This document shows positions 8,555 through 16,541 of a DNA stretch of 64,000 nucleotides, in pieces (the stretch's first letter is position 1; every line of letters starts with the position of its first letter). Under the pieces are notes generated by a model. That model saw nothing but the letters and a program-made list of their open reading frames with translations. It searched no databases and was not told the origin of the DNA. The DNA comes from CBDANO01 sp965197665 (GTDB lineage: Bacteria > Chloroflexota > Dehalococcoidia > Lucifugimonadales > UBA3495): assembly GCA_965197665.1 (NCBI GenBank), contig CBDANO010000004.1:1-64000 (forward strand), in the 5' to 3' direction. The translations under genes were made by a program, and so were the position numbers.

Positions 8555-9790
8555 TTGCTGAGAGGTGGCCAAGTGAAAGAGATTTACGAGTTGAAAGGGC
8601 AAGGCTACTCCGCCCGGGAGATTGCCCGAGAGTTGAGCCTTGCCCGGAACACGGTGCTGCGGTACCTGAAGGATCCGGAGACAATAGCGCCCAAAGCGCG
8701 GCGTCGCCGAGGATCCAAACTTGACCCCTATGCCGAGTTCATAGACCAGAGGATGGGCGAGGGGCTGAGCAACTGCGTGGTGCTGCTGCGGGAATTGAGG
8801 TCCCAGGGGTACGAAGGTAGCTACACCATTCTGTCAGATTACGTCCGGCTGCGGCGTCGGCCCAGGCAACCCCGAGCCACGGTGAGATTTGAGACGGAGC
8901 CCGGGGAGCAGGCGCAGGTGGACTGGGGCAGCTTCGCCTACGTGGATGAAAAGGGGCGTAAGCGAAGGGTCTGGGCTTTCGTCATGGTGCTGAGCTGGTC
9001 CCGAACCATCTACGTGGAATTCGTCCGGAGGGCAGATACGGCCAGCTTCATCCAGTGCCACGTCAACGCCTTCGAGTACTTTGGCGGCGTGCCCCGGCGC
9101 GGCCTGTACGACAATGCCAAGGTGGTGACCCTGGGAAGGGACGAGGAGGGCCGAACCGAGTGGAACCGGCGGATGCTGGACTTTGCCCTGCGGCTGGGCT
9201 TTGAGCTCAAGTTGTGCCGACCGTACCGAGCCCAGACCAAGGGAAAAGTGGAGAGCGGGGTGAAGTACGTGCGAGGCAACCTGTGGCCCAGCATCCGCTT
9301 CACCGACGACGCCGATCTCAACCGGCAGGCCCTGCAGTGGTGTGATGGTGTGGCCAACCGGCGATTACACGGCACCACTCACCAGGTTCCCCTGGAGCTG
9401 CTGGCCGCGGAGCAATCACGCTTGGGGAAGCTGCCGGAGCGAGCTGCGCTGGCTCCCTACCTGCGCGAGGACCGGTTAGTAGCAAGGGATGGCTATGTAA
9501 GTTGGGAGGGCTCTCGCTACGGAGTCCACTGGCAGTGGGCCGGTTCCACCGTCCAGGTGGGGCAGCGAATGGGCACGGTGGAGATCTGGTCCGGTGACCA
9601 GCTCCTCGCGGTGCATCCCCGGGGCCAGAGCGCTGGGCAGCGCTTCACTCTGCCCGGCCAGTGGGAGGGCCTTCCCAACGCCGATGGTTGTCCGCAGAAG
9701 GAGGCCCTGGCGGTGCAGGTCCCGGTGGGAGAGGTGGAACGGCGCTCCCTGGAAGTCTATGACCTGGCTGCCGCGGGAGGTGCGCGATGA
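8555..9790 (+). CDS. istA: IS21-family transposase IstA
   Basis: DDE transposase acting with IstB. An N-terminal HTH (GYSAREIARELSLARNTVLR) precedes the rve catalytic core, with Asp in QAQVDWGSF, Asp in RRGLYDNAKVV and Glu in KGKVESGVKYVR. The C-terminal domain follows, with no break, to a stop overlapping the istB start (ATGA). The start is either TTG 8555 or GTG 8573; the GTG has GAGAGG 7 bases upstream and may be the true one. Length of about 410 residues is normal. Confidence 0.92.
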   Translation: MLRGGQVKEIYELKGQGYSAREIARELSLARNTVLRYLKDPETIAPKARRRRGSKLDPYAEFIDQRMGEGLSNCVVLLRELRSQGYEGSYTILSDYVRLRRRPRQPRATVRFETEPGEQAQVDWGSFAYVDEKGRKRRVWAFVMVLSWSRTIYVEFVRRADTASFIQCHVNAFEYFGGVPRRGLYDNAKVVTLGRDEEGRTEWNRRMLDFALRLGFELKLCRPYRAQTKGKVESGVKYVRGNLWPSIRFTDDADLNRQALQWCDGVANRRLHGTTHQVPLELLAAEQSRLGKLPERAALAPYLREDRLVARDGYVSWEGSRYGVHWQWAGSTVQVGQRMGTVEIWSGDQLLAVHPRGQSAGQRFTLPGQWEGLPNADGCPQKEALAVQVPVGEVERRSLEVYDLAAAGGAR

Positions 9791-10599
9791 CGATTATTGC
9801 CCTGGAGCAAGCCCGTCAGCATCTGGAGACCCTGGGCCTCCAGCAGGCTGTCGAAGCCCTGGACAACTCTCTGGACCTAGCCGCTAACAAGCAACTGACT
9901 TATGCCGACATGCTGGCCGAGTTGCTGGGGGTGGAAGTGGCCGCCCGCCGGGAGCGCTACCTGTCCACCAGAACCAAGTTGGCCCACCTGCCCTTCCAGC
10001 GCACCCTGGAGCAGTTCGACTTTGACTTCCAGCCCTCCATCGACGAAAGGCAGGTCAAGGAACTAGCCAACCTGGCCTTCGTCGCCGAGGCTACCAACAT
10101 CCTGCTGCTGGGTCCGCCCGGCGTGGGCAAGACCCATCTGGCTGTAGCCCTGGCCCTCAAGGCCATAGATCATGGCCAGGGAGCCTACTTTGTCCGAGCC
10201 TACGATCTGATGGAGGACCTGAGGAAGGCCCGGGCCGAGCACAACCTGGACCGGAGGATGAGGGTCTACCTGGCGCCCAAGGTCCTCATCGTGGATGAGT
10301 TCGGCATCTGGCCCTACGACCGTGAGTCGGCCACCGCCTTCTTCACCCTAGTGTCGGCCCGGTATGAACGTGGCTCCATCATCCTGACTTCTAACAAAGG
10401 CTTCGGCGAGTGGGGGGAGTTGCTCGGGGACACCGTCATCGCGTCGGCCATCCTCGACCGGTTGCTGCACCACAGCCATGTCCTTAACATCCGGGGCGAG
10501 AGCTACCGGCTAAGGGAGAAAAGGCAAGCCGGATTGTTCCCGTCTTTACACCACCTGCGTCCTGCTCCAGAAGAAACCGACGGACAATCCCAAGACTAA
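9787..10599 (+). CDS. istB: IS21-family helper ATPase IstB
   Basis: AAA+ ATPase of the DnaC/IstB type that assists IstA in target selection. Walker A is LLGPPGVGKTHLA (from about residue 107) and Walker B is VLIVDEFG. The sensor region SIILTSNKGFGEWGELLGD is also typical. The 270-residue length is normal. The ATG overlaps the istA stop by 4 bases, so translation is probably coupled. Confidence 0.95.
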   Translation: MTIIALEQARQHLETLGLQQAVEALDNSLDLAANKQLTYADMLAELLGVEVAARRERYLSTRTKLAHLPFQRTLEQFDFDFQPSIDERQVKELANLAFVAEATNILLLGPPGVGKTHLAVALALKAIDHGQGAYFVRAYDLMEDLRKARAEHNLDRRMRVYLAPKVLIVDEFGIWPYDRESATAFFTLVSARYERGSIILTSNKGFGEWGELLGDTVIASAILDRLLHHSHVLNIRGESYRLREKRQAGLFPSLHHLRPAPEETDGQSQD

Positions 10600-10686
10600 C
10601 ATCTTCACCGACCAAGGGCTGACCGATGAAAGAGTGGCTCAATTCCAACCCGTAATTTTTGGCTCATTTCTAACCCGTGATTGACA

Positions 10687-11553
10687 CGTGTGGCCCCTCA
10701 GTTTGACATCCATCCGCGCCAGACACCGCTGTTCCAGGTGGGCGTTCAGCGCATCAAAGCTATCGAAGGACGGGACCGGCACCAGGAAGTTGCGCCGGAC
10801 GTACCCCACCATCCCCTCCAGCTTCCCCTTGCCGGGACGGCCGAACCGGTCCTCAAACAGGTAGTGGGACTGGAGCTCGGTGAATGCCCGGGTGCGCTTT
10901 CGCCGGCCGTCCCCCAGTATCTTCGCCACCGCCAGCCTGGTGTTGTCGTAGAGGATGCTCCGGGGTACTCCGCCCAGGAAGGCGAAGGCCGAGACGTGAC
11001 CGTCCAGAAACGCCTCGGTGGTCTCCGCCGGGTAGGGCTTCACGAAGCAGCTGTCGCTGTGGGGCAGGTCCAACACGAAGTAGTGGGCCTTCCGCTCCAC
11101 CCCGCCGATCACCACCCGCGCCTCGCCGAAGTCGCACTGGGCGTGCCCTGGCGACTGAGACAAAGGCACGAACATCTCCCGCGACTGAGACAAAGGCACG
11201 AACATCTCCCGCGACTGGCGGCGGTGCTCCCTTACGTAGTCCTTGACTATCGTGTACTGGCCCTGAAACCCGTACTCGTCCCGCAGCCGCTCAAAGATGC
11301 GCTGGGCGGTGTGGCGCTGCTTCTTAAGGACTCTCAGGTCCTCTTCCAGAATCCGGTCGATGATGCCGGTAAACGGCTCCAGCTTGGGCCTATGCGGCGG
11401 GCTATGTTTCCGATAGCCCGGCGGCACGGAGTAGGCCAGCATCTTGCGTACCGTGTCCCGGTGCAACCCGAACACCTGGGAGGTCTCCCGGATGCTCATG
11501 CCTTCCACCATTACCGCCCGGCGAACCCGCAGGTATACGTCCACTCGAAACAT
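10687..11553 (-). pseudogene. IS21-family istA, N-terminal fragment
   Basis: N-terminal two-thirds of a second IS21-type transposase. It begins MFRVDVYLRVRRAVMVEGMS, has an HTH (SIRETSQVFGLHRDTVRKML) and rve residues Asp in AQCDFGEARV and Asp in RSILYDNTRLAV. It is broken after RCLARMDVKLRGHT by the right end of the IS21 element at 10686, so no C-terminus is present. An exact 30-base in-frame tandem duplication (11151-11210) doubles the peptide SREMFVPLSQ. Confidence 0.85.
11151..11210 (+). repeat. 30-bp tandem duplication inside broken istA
   Basis: Two exact 30-base units, each beginning GCGACTGAGACAAAGGCACG (11151-11180 and 11181-11210). They duplicate ten residues in the IS21 istA fragment. 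Being 30 bases it keeps the frame. Confidence 0.9.
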
Positions 11554-11589
11554 CCATCCCACCGTCCATAGACTCGACTTCAAGCCTAT

Positions 11590-11675
11590 GAATGGCGGCG
11601 GACGGTACACTTTTCAACCGCCATAAGTCAGCGGCCATTCCGCCCACGTGGTCCACTTTACCTCCGCCTTTTACA
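11590..11675 (-). mobile_element. Left end of the older IS21-like element
   Basis: Read on the minus strand from 11675 the sequence begins TGTAAAAGGCGGAGGTAAAG and continues with TGGACCACGTGGGCGGAATG. The same end, slightly diverged, occurs at 49086 on the plus strand, and short versions flank the IS1182 element at 5370-5387 and 7004-7018. It defines the 5' boundary of the element whose istA is broken at 10687. Confidence 0.7.
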
Positions 11676-11688
11676 ATTGCGCCGACAC

Positions 11689-13158
11689 TCAAGGACCCAC
11701 CGCCTCTTTCGGAAGACCAGTTGAACACGCCGCAGGGTCGGCGGGTGCATCAGGTGGAGGCGGACTCAACGCACGGAGGCGGCCATTGGCATCCACTTCT
11801 ATTAGGACACGCAGGTCTGTTGCATCTCGGCATACTGTGATGAGCCAGCCGCCCAGATTGTGGATGGCAATCCTGGACCCGTCCGGCGACCAAGAGGCCT
11901 GGCCGACCCAGGCAGACGTTGTGGGAACGCCCTCCACCAAACGGCGCAGGTCACCGCCGTCCGAACCTACGACGTATGTCTGGTCGGAAATAAAGAGAAG
12001 TTCTGACCCGTCGGGCGACCACGACACCTGGGAGATCGGTGGATTGGTCCCGTCAGGCCCGCTGCTCCAGACTCGGCGCAGGCCGGCGCCGTCGGGCTCA
12101 ACTATGTAAATCATTGCCTCTTCATCATCGACCGCAGCGAAGGCCAACTCCTCGCTATCGGGGGACCACGTAGGCAGAGCCGTCGTCTCTCCTATCCTGT
12201 TCATTTCTGACCCGTCTGACCCAATGGTGTAGAGGATACGCTTATGTGGACGATTCTCTCCTTCGTTGGTGATAAACGCCAAGCGTTGACTGTCAAGCGA
12301 CCACACCGGAGGATATAGAGCGACCCTCTTCGTAGACCAGAGCCATCTTATTTCTTCCTCCTCTACAGACTGCGCATCTGAAGACATTATGGCTATTTTC
12401 ATAGCGTCCTGATGTTCGTGGTGTGTCGGATAGTGAGAGGAATCTAGACCCCTACCTGAGTAGGCGACAAAGGCAATTTGTGTCCCATCGGGTGACCACG
12501 CCGGATAGTTGTCGAAATGCTCGGTCTTTGTCAGTCTCCTCTGCGCTGTGCCGTCGACATTGACCGCCGCGAGCTCGTAACCCTCACTATAAATGGTGCT
12601 CGCTTCCATAGTGTCGGTAAACGGCTTATCGAGCATGTACTCGCAACTGGCATAGACGATACGGGAACCGTCCGGTGATACGTCGGCGTGGAACCCGTAC
12701 AGGAACCTATAATATCCCTCGCCTCTAACGTGCGACCGATAGTCGGAATCTACATCAGCGACCTCTTGCAACCGGGCGCCTTCGATGTCCAAGGTCCAGA
12801 TGGTGTCGTCGAGGTCGAACACCAGATGAGCGCCGTCTCTGGTCCAATGGAGGAAATGCTCGTGTAATTCTCCAGAGTAGCGCTTTAACGAAGGACCGCA
12901 TGGGTCGAAGGCCTCAGGTATCGTTATGACCCGCGGTGACGAAGTTGGCGTCGTCATGACCCGTGGTGATGGAGTTGGCGTCTGGAGCATGTTGTCCATC
13001 CCTGAACCGGCGGATCGGCCATTGACAGTGGGCTTCGGGCTTTTTTGGAATCCCGGACTACTAACGGGATCATCCTGGCAGCCGGAAACTCCCAAAGCCA
13101 ACAACAGCGCAAGCATTCCAAGGCTCAGCAGATTGAATCGCCTCACATTAAAGGCCAT
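11689..13158 (-). CDS. PD40/TolB-type beta-propeller lipoprotein
   Basis: Secreted lipoprotein with a signal peptide (LLSLGMLALLLALGVSGC) and lipobox Cys near residue 27, then a Ser/Thr/Pro linker. The remainder has repeated W-S-P-D-G units (AWSPDGTQIAFVAYSG, SWSPDGSELLFISD, ASWSPDGSRIAIH), the PD40 blade motif of TolB-like propellers. Length is 489 residues. It starts 3 bases after the stop of the metalloprotease pseudogene, so the two form an operon. The 3' end lies only 14 bases from the IS21-like end. Function beyond extracytoplasmic binding is not evident. Confidence 0.85.
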   Translation of the reverse strand: MAFNVRRFNLLSLGMLALLLALGVSGCQDDPVSSPGFQKSPKPTVNGRSAGSGMDNMLQTPTPSPRVMTTPTSSPRVITIPEAFDPCGPSLKRYSGELHEHFLHWTRDGAHLVFDLDDTIWTLDIEGARLQEVADVDSDYRSHVRGEGYYRFLYGFHADVSPDGSRIVYASCEYMLDKPFTDTMEASTIYSEGYELAAVNVDGTAQRRLTKTEHFDNYPAWSPDGTQIAFVAYSGRGLDSSHYPTHHEHQDAMKIAIMSSDAQSVEEEEIRWLWSTKRVALYPPVWSLDSQRLAFITNEGENRPHKRILYTIGSDGSEMNRIGETTALPTWSPDSEELAFAAVDDEEAMIYIVEPDGAGLRRVWSSGPDGTNPPISQVSWSPDGSELLFISDQTYVVGSDGGDLRRLVEGVPTTSAWVGQASWSPDGSRIAIHNLGGWLITVCRDATDLRVLIEVDANGRLRALSPPPPDAPADPAACSTGLPKEAVGP

Positions 13159-13161
13159 TGC

Positions 13162-13818
13162 TCAATCCACCGTCTGATACAGCGCGTAGATGGCCATATA
13201 TGTCAAAAGGGTGCGGCGAACAAGCGTAACCTGGGTCATCGATGGCGCCCATGACGGCGTCTTTTATAGTAGGGTGATGTATTATTTGCTCTATTCCATC
13301 ATTTGCTTCTCTGATCCCCTTTGCTTCTCTGATCCCCAATGCGTGGCCAGCCTCATGCACCAAGACACCATACTCGTTTGCTACTCCGCCAGAGCGGCAT
13401 GAATTAAAGGGGACCTCGCCTTCGTCTGCAGTATCATCAGGCCCAGGTACGCTAGGGAAATGCCTTCAAACTCGCTGCGTCTCAGCTTGATATCAGTTGT
13501 AATTACTTGACTCCCATCAAGCCGGAACTGCACTGTCGCAGGCGCGCACGCATAGCGGCACCATCCATGGCCTACCTTTTCTGACACTTCCGGAAATACT
13601 CCGACTCTCACCAAAACATTAGGAGAATCATCGATCATAAAGACTTCGCTCAACATCGCATCCTCCGTCATGGTGGAAAGGACATCGGATTGGTCGATGC
13701 CGGCTTCGTGGAGGTTGCTCAAAAGGTGCAGTGCATGTGCTGCAATCTGTTCATCCGTAGGAGGTCTTCCTCCAGGAAGTGAGGTGGACCCGGTTAGTTG
13801 GACAGAATAGAAGTGAAA
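13162..13818 (-). pseudogene. Zinc metalloprotease (matrixin-like), two frameshifts, 5' end lost
   Basis: Three frame segments join into one metalloprotease. The first (to about 13470) holds PPTDEQIAAHALHLLSNLHE and ends DIKLRRSEFEG. The second, in another frame, holds FNSCRSGG then NEYGVLVHEAGHALGIREAK, where HEAGHALGI is the zinc site HExxHxxG, and continues to PHPFDI. The third, after one extra base at about 13181, ends MAIYALYQTVD, a typical matrixin-like C-terminus. The 5' end runs into IS-derived sequence at about 13819 without a start. The downstream lipoprotein gene begins 3 bases after its stop. Confidence 0.75.
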
Positions 13819-13916
13819 TTAAGTGAGGGCCTCGTCGTTCCCGTATAAGATAACACGTCTGCTTCTGGCGACCACCTCTGTGCTGTTGGCCCTTAATCCT
13901 GAGCCGCCGAGCGGTT

Positions 13917-13972
13917 CCGTTTGCTTATAGAGGATGGGGTTCATCCGGTACCGTAGGCCATACCCTAAAAGC
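13917..13972 (+). repeat. Repeat shared with 3707-3760 (possible gene 5' end)
   Basis: Matches the 3.7-kb segment. Here an ATG preceded by ATAGAGG at 13928-13934 would open MGFIRYRRPYPKSKR, cut after a few codons by the truncated rve-transposase DNA beginning near 13975. It gives the likely original start codon of the family. Confidence 0.5.
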
Positions 13973-13974
13973 AA

Positions 13975-14687
13975 ACGGAGCCGTCGGAGTCGATGCCCAG
14001 GATAGCAAAGGGCAGATGTTTGGCGATCACCTCCAGCCCAGCCACCACCAGGGACTGCTCCCGAGCCAGCATCGGCACCGCCTCGGTCCAGCCGGTGCAG
14101 ACGTCGGTGGCCACCAGGCTGTAAATGAATGAACCTCCCATGTTGTCCCCACAGTGTGCCACTAAGTCGATTTCCAGGAAGCCCGGCGGAGGGCGGTCCC
14201 AGTCGGCAAAGGTCCGCACCGAGATGTGGCGGCCACGGGTCAGATTCCGTCGCCGTTTCCGCCGGCTGACTACGGTGGCCCTGATGGGCTTGAGCAGCCG
14301 GTCCAGGGTGGCCGCGCTGGCAGACAGCAACCGGTCTCGCACTTCGAGGTCCAGACCCAGATGTCCGTGTCGCTCCATAGACTTCACCAGATGGGGCAAC
14401 GCCGCCTTCAACCTCTTCCCGCAGATGCGGTCCGAAGCTTCCCAGATCATGATCACCGCCTCTCGGACCGCCTCGTCGTAGATGCGCCGACCCTTGACCA
14501 CAGGCGCCTTGTCCTTCGCGTCCCCGGCCTGTCCCAGCAGCCTGATGCCGTGTTTCCGGTGGTGACCGGTGACTGCGATGAACTCGTCGAGAATAAGGCT
14601 CTTGTCCTTTCGGGACGATGTCCGGTAACGGTCTCGAATCGCAGCCAGAAGTTCTTGCTTCGCCATCCTGCTGATGCCTCCCGTCAA
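13975..14687 (-). pseudogene. rve-type (ISNCY/IS481-like) transposase, 3'-truncated
   Basis: N-terminal half of an integrase-fold transposase. MAKQELLAAIRDRYRTSSRK begins a HTH region (residues 1-110), followed by the start of the catalytic core with the first Asp in FLEIDLVAHCGD and the second in LGIDSD, where it stops at GSVCF. The missing C-terminus is present in the copy at 50621-52169. The 5' IS end is seen at 14711-14763 (TTGAGGCAAT...GTGAGGCAAT), matching 52205-52247. Confidence 0.85.
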
Positions 14688-14767
14688 GTGACCGCCTCCC
14701 GATTTTTCGGTAGCATTCTATTTGAGGCAATCACTTCCTAAAAGTAACGTTTTTAGTGAGGCAATGC

Positions 14768-14901
14768 GGACAATAGTGTTTCCGGGCCTCGCGCCACATC
14801 CTAATACTACACGTTAGTAGAGTATTCTACATAGAGTCTGGTAGGTTTCGGACTGCCGGAGACCTATTCCGATATGGATTTCGGAGCATCAGGGGGTAAT
14901 C
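14768..14901. other. Leader region resembling that of the 4.99-kb pseudogene
   Basis: Contains GTTTCGGACTGCCGGAGACC near 14847, similar to TATTTCGGACTGCTGGGAGC near 4855, upstream of the Pro-rich remnant. This supports a duplicated gene plus its leader. No promoter can be assigned with confidence. Confidence 0.35.
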
Positions 14902-15423
14902 ATGACTATACGGAACTGGTTGCAGAACCGACCCAGGTCGGAACCGGAGCCGCCAGCGCCGGACCCAACTCCGGTGACAGTACCTGAGGGGCCGACTATG
15001 GGAATTCCGTGGACCCCGCCCAGTCCGGAGCCGCCAGCACCAGACCCAACCCCGGCGGGAACGGTTACGCCGCCGGACTCCAACTCCGGATCGGGCCCCG
15101 GCTCTGGATCGGGATCTGGGTCCGGGTCGAGTTACGGTTCAGGATCTGGTCCTTCCGCAACGGTTACGCCAGAGGTACCAGCTGACACGGAACCGGAACC
15201 GGAACCGGTGTCCTATGTGCCAACTTACTTCTTCCAAACGCCCTCTTACCGAGAGGACCCCGACCGGTGGGAGCGGCACTGGCAGTTGGTGTACCAGCAA
15301 TCCTTAGCGCAGAACGATGCAGACGCGGCCAACCGGCAGGCCCTGGACGACTACCTGCGGGATAATCCACAGGCCGACCGCGCCACCATTCTCCAGGATG
15401 CCCTGGTGGGTGCGACACAATAA
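14902..15423 (+). CDS. Pro/Gly/Ser-rich low-complexity protein
   Basis: 173 residues. The first 110 are repetitive: two PEPPAPDPTP blocks, a Gly-Ser run (GSGPGSGSGSGSGSSYGSGS) and PADTEPEPEPV. The C-terminal 60 (YVPTYFFQTPSYREDPDRWE, NRQALDDYLRDNPQADRATI) look like an ordinary folded helical segment. No signal peptide is seen. The C-terminal composition resembles small proteins of mobile or phage-derived regions, but I do not recognise the family. Confidence 0.55.
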   Translation: MTIRNWLQNRPRSEPEPPAPDPTPVTVPEGPTMGIPWTPPSPEPPAPDPTPAGTVTPPDSNSGSGPGSGSGSGSGSSYGSGSGPSATVTPEVPADTEPEPEPVSYVPTYFFQTPSYREDPDRWERHWQLVYQQSLAQNDADAANRQALDDYLRDNPQADRATILQDALVGATQ

Positions 15424-15435
15424 CAACGGAAAATT

Positions 15436-15472
15436 GCGGTACTCGTGGGCGGTCGATTTGGATACAACCAGG
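15436..15472 (+). repeat. Short dispersed repeat (partner at 22390)
   Basis: GCGGTACTCGTGGGCGGTCG continuing ATTTGGATACAACCAGGT resembles 22390-22428 (ACGGTACTCTTGGGCAGTGG ATTTGGATGGAACCGAGGT). Origin unknown. The 196-base gap 15424-15619 holds nothing else I can support. Confidence 0.4.
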
Positions 15473-15619
15473 TAAGGTCAGGCGGATCGACATATGGGTT
15501 GTGCCACGTAGGCCTTAATCACCGGTTCGATCCTTCTCAGATGGCCCCATGAGTAAGCGTTCGGGTTAGGCGCCCGGGCGAGGCAGTGTAGCTCAGGACC
15601 GTGGCGGCTCCGCCAGCGA

Positions 15620-16540
15620 TCATCCCTCGGGACCAGCGACTCTCGATCTCTCTGAGACCCGCCGTTCACCGAGGAACACATCCAACCCAGCCGGTGACGC
15701 CTTGCGATAGACCTCTTCCAGCGCAGGGATGAAGCTCTCCTTCCCCCGCCAGAAGGGGAAACTACCCAGCCGTTTGGGCAGCGCCGCAGAGATCGCCGGG
15801 ATGCGCGCTACCCCGTGGGGGTCTTCCTCATCCGCGTTCACTTGTCCCCAGAACTCGTCGGGCTCCGCGGGAAGCGGCTCCGGCGGCAAACGACCTGGCG
15901 TCTGCTCGGAGAAAGACCCGACAGTCGCTACATAACTCCTCTCCGCTGTCTGGCGTCCACCCAGGCCGACAAGCTCCCCTCGCTCTACTCCCCTCAGTTT
16001 GAAAATAAGGAACGGGTCGCGATCGAACTCCTCGCCCAAGAGGAGGTAGACCGCCGCGACGTGCTTGCAAGGATTCGACCAGTCGGGGCATGAGCAGTCG
16101 GTCTCAAGGTCAGCACCCTTGTCAGGGAAGAGCGAAAGTCCTGCGTCCCTGAAGACATCCTCGATATTCTCGGGCATCTGGCCCGCCAGCAGTTTTGCGG
16201 CGAAGGCAGGCCGCCCGAAAAGCGCCGTGGTCAGTTTTTTCCAGTCCGATCTGCCAAGGGTCTTGACCCTGATCTCGACCCGGTAAGGCCTGGCGCGGGA
16301 GCCCTGCACTCTGGCTCTTACGGCGCCCCTTTCGACATCTATCGACAGCACCTGGCCCCGGCGAGCATAGGACCTGCCGCGTCCGAGCCTCGCTCCGAGG
16401 TCGAAGCCTTCCAGAACCTCAATCCAGCGCCTTGCCCACCAGCTCCGGCCGAACCCACCCCGTCCGGACTGCGCCTTGATGCCGCCTTTCGCCTCGCGAG
16501 GCCGGGAAGGCTCGAAGTATTCATGTTTACGATATGCCAT
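15620..16540 (-). CDS. SWIM zinc-finger protein, partner of SNF2 helicase
   Basis: 306-residue protein with a SWIM domain CxCx(n)CxH: DCSCPDWSNPCKHVAAVYLL (residues about 148-167). The N-terminus MAYRKHEYFEPSRPREAKGG and WWARRWIEVLEGF match the family usually encoded next to bacterial SNF2 helicases. SWIM domains bind DNA or protein. The start lies 1 base after the stop of the SNF2 gene, so the two are co-transcribed and probably act together. The last 60 residues vary. Confidence 0.88.
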   Translation of the reverse strand: MAYRKHEYFEPSRPREAKGGIKAQSGRGGFGRSWWARRWIEVLEGFDLGARLGRGRSYARRGQVLSIDVERGAVRARVQGSRARPYRVEIRVKTLGRSDWKKLTTALFGRPAFAAKLLAGQMPENIEDVFRDAGLSLFPDKGADLETDCSCPDWSNPCKHVAAVYLLLGEEFDRDPFLIFKLRGVERGELVGLGGRQTAERSYVATVGSFSEQTPGRLPPEPLPAEPDEFWGQVNADEEDPHGVARIPAISAALPKRLGSFPFWRGKESFIPALEEVYRKASPAGLDVFLGERRVSERSRVAGPEG

Positions 16541-16541
16541 C

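Larger units (their letters stand above)
8450..10686 (+). mobile_element. Complete IS21-family element (istA, istB)
   Basis: Two genes in istA-istB order lie between long inverted ends. The left end reads inward TGTTATTTACGGGTTAGAAA; the right end on the other strand reads TGTCAATCACGGGTTAGAAA. The shared inverted repeat runs through CGGGTTAGAAATGAGCCAAA and about 24 further bases. Both ends start 5'-TG as expected for IS21. The flanks (GAGAGCTTC left, CGTGTGGCC right) show no target duplication, which suggests rearrangement after insertion. Confidence 0.88.
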
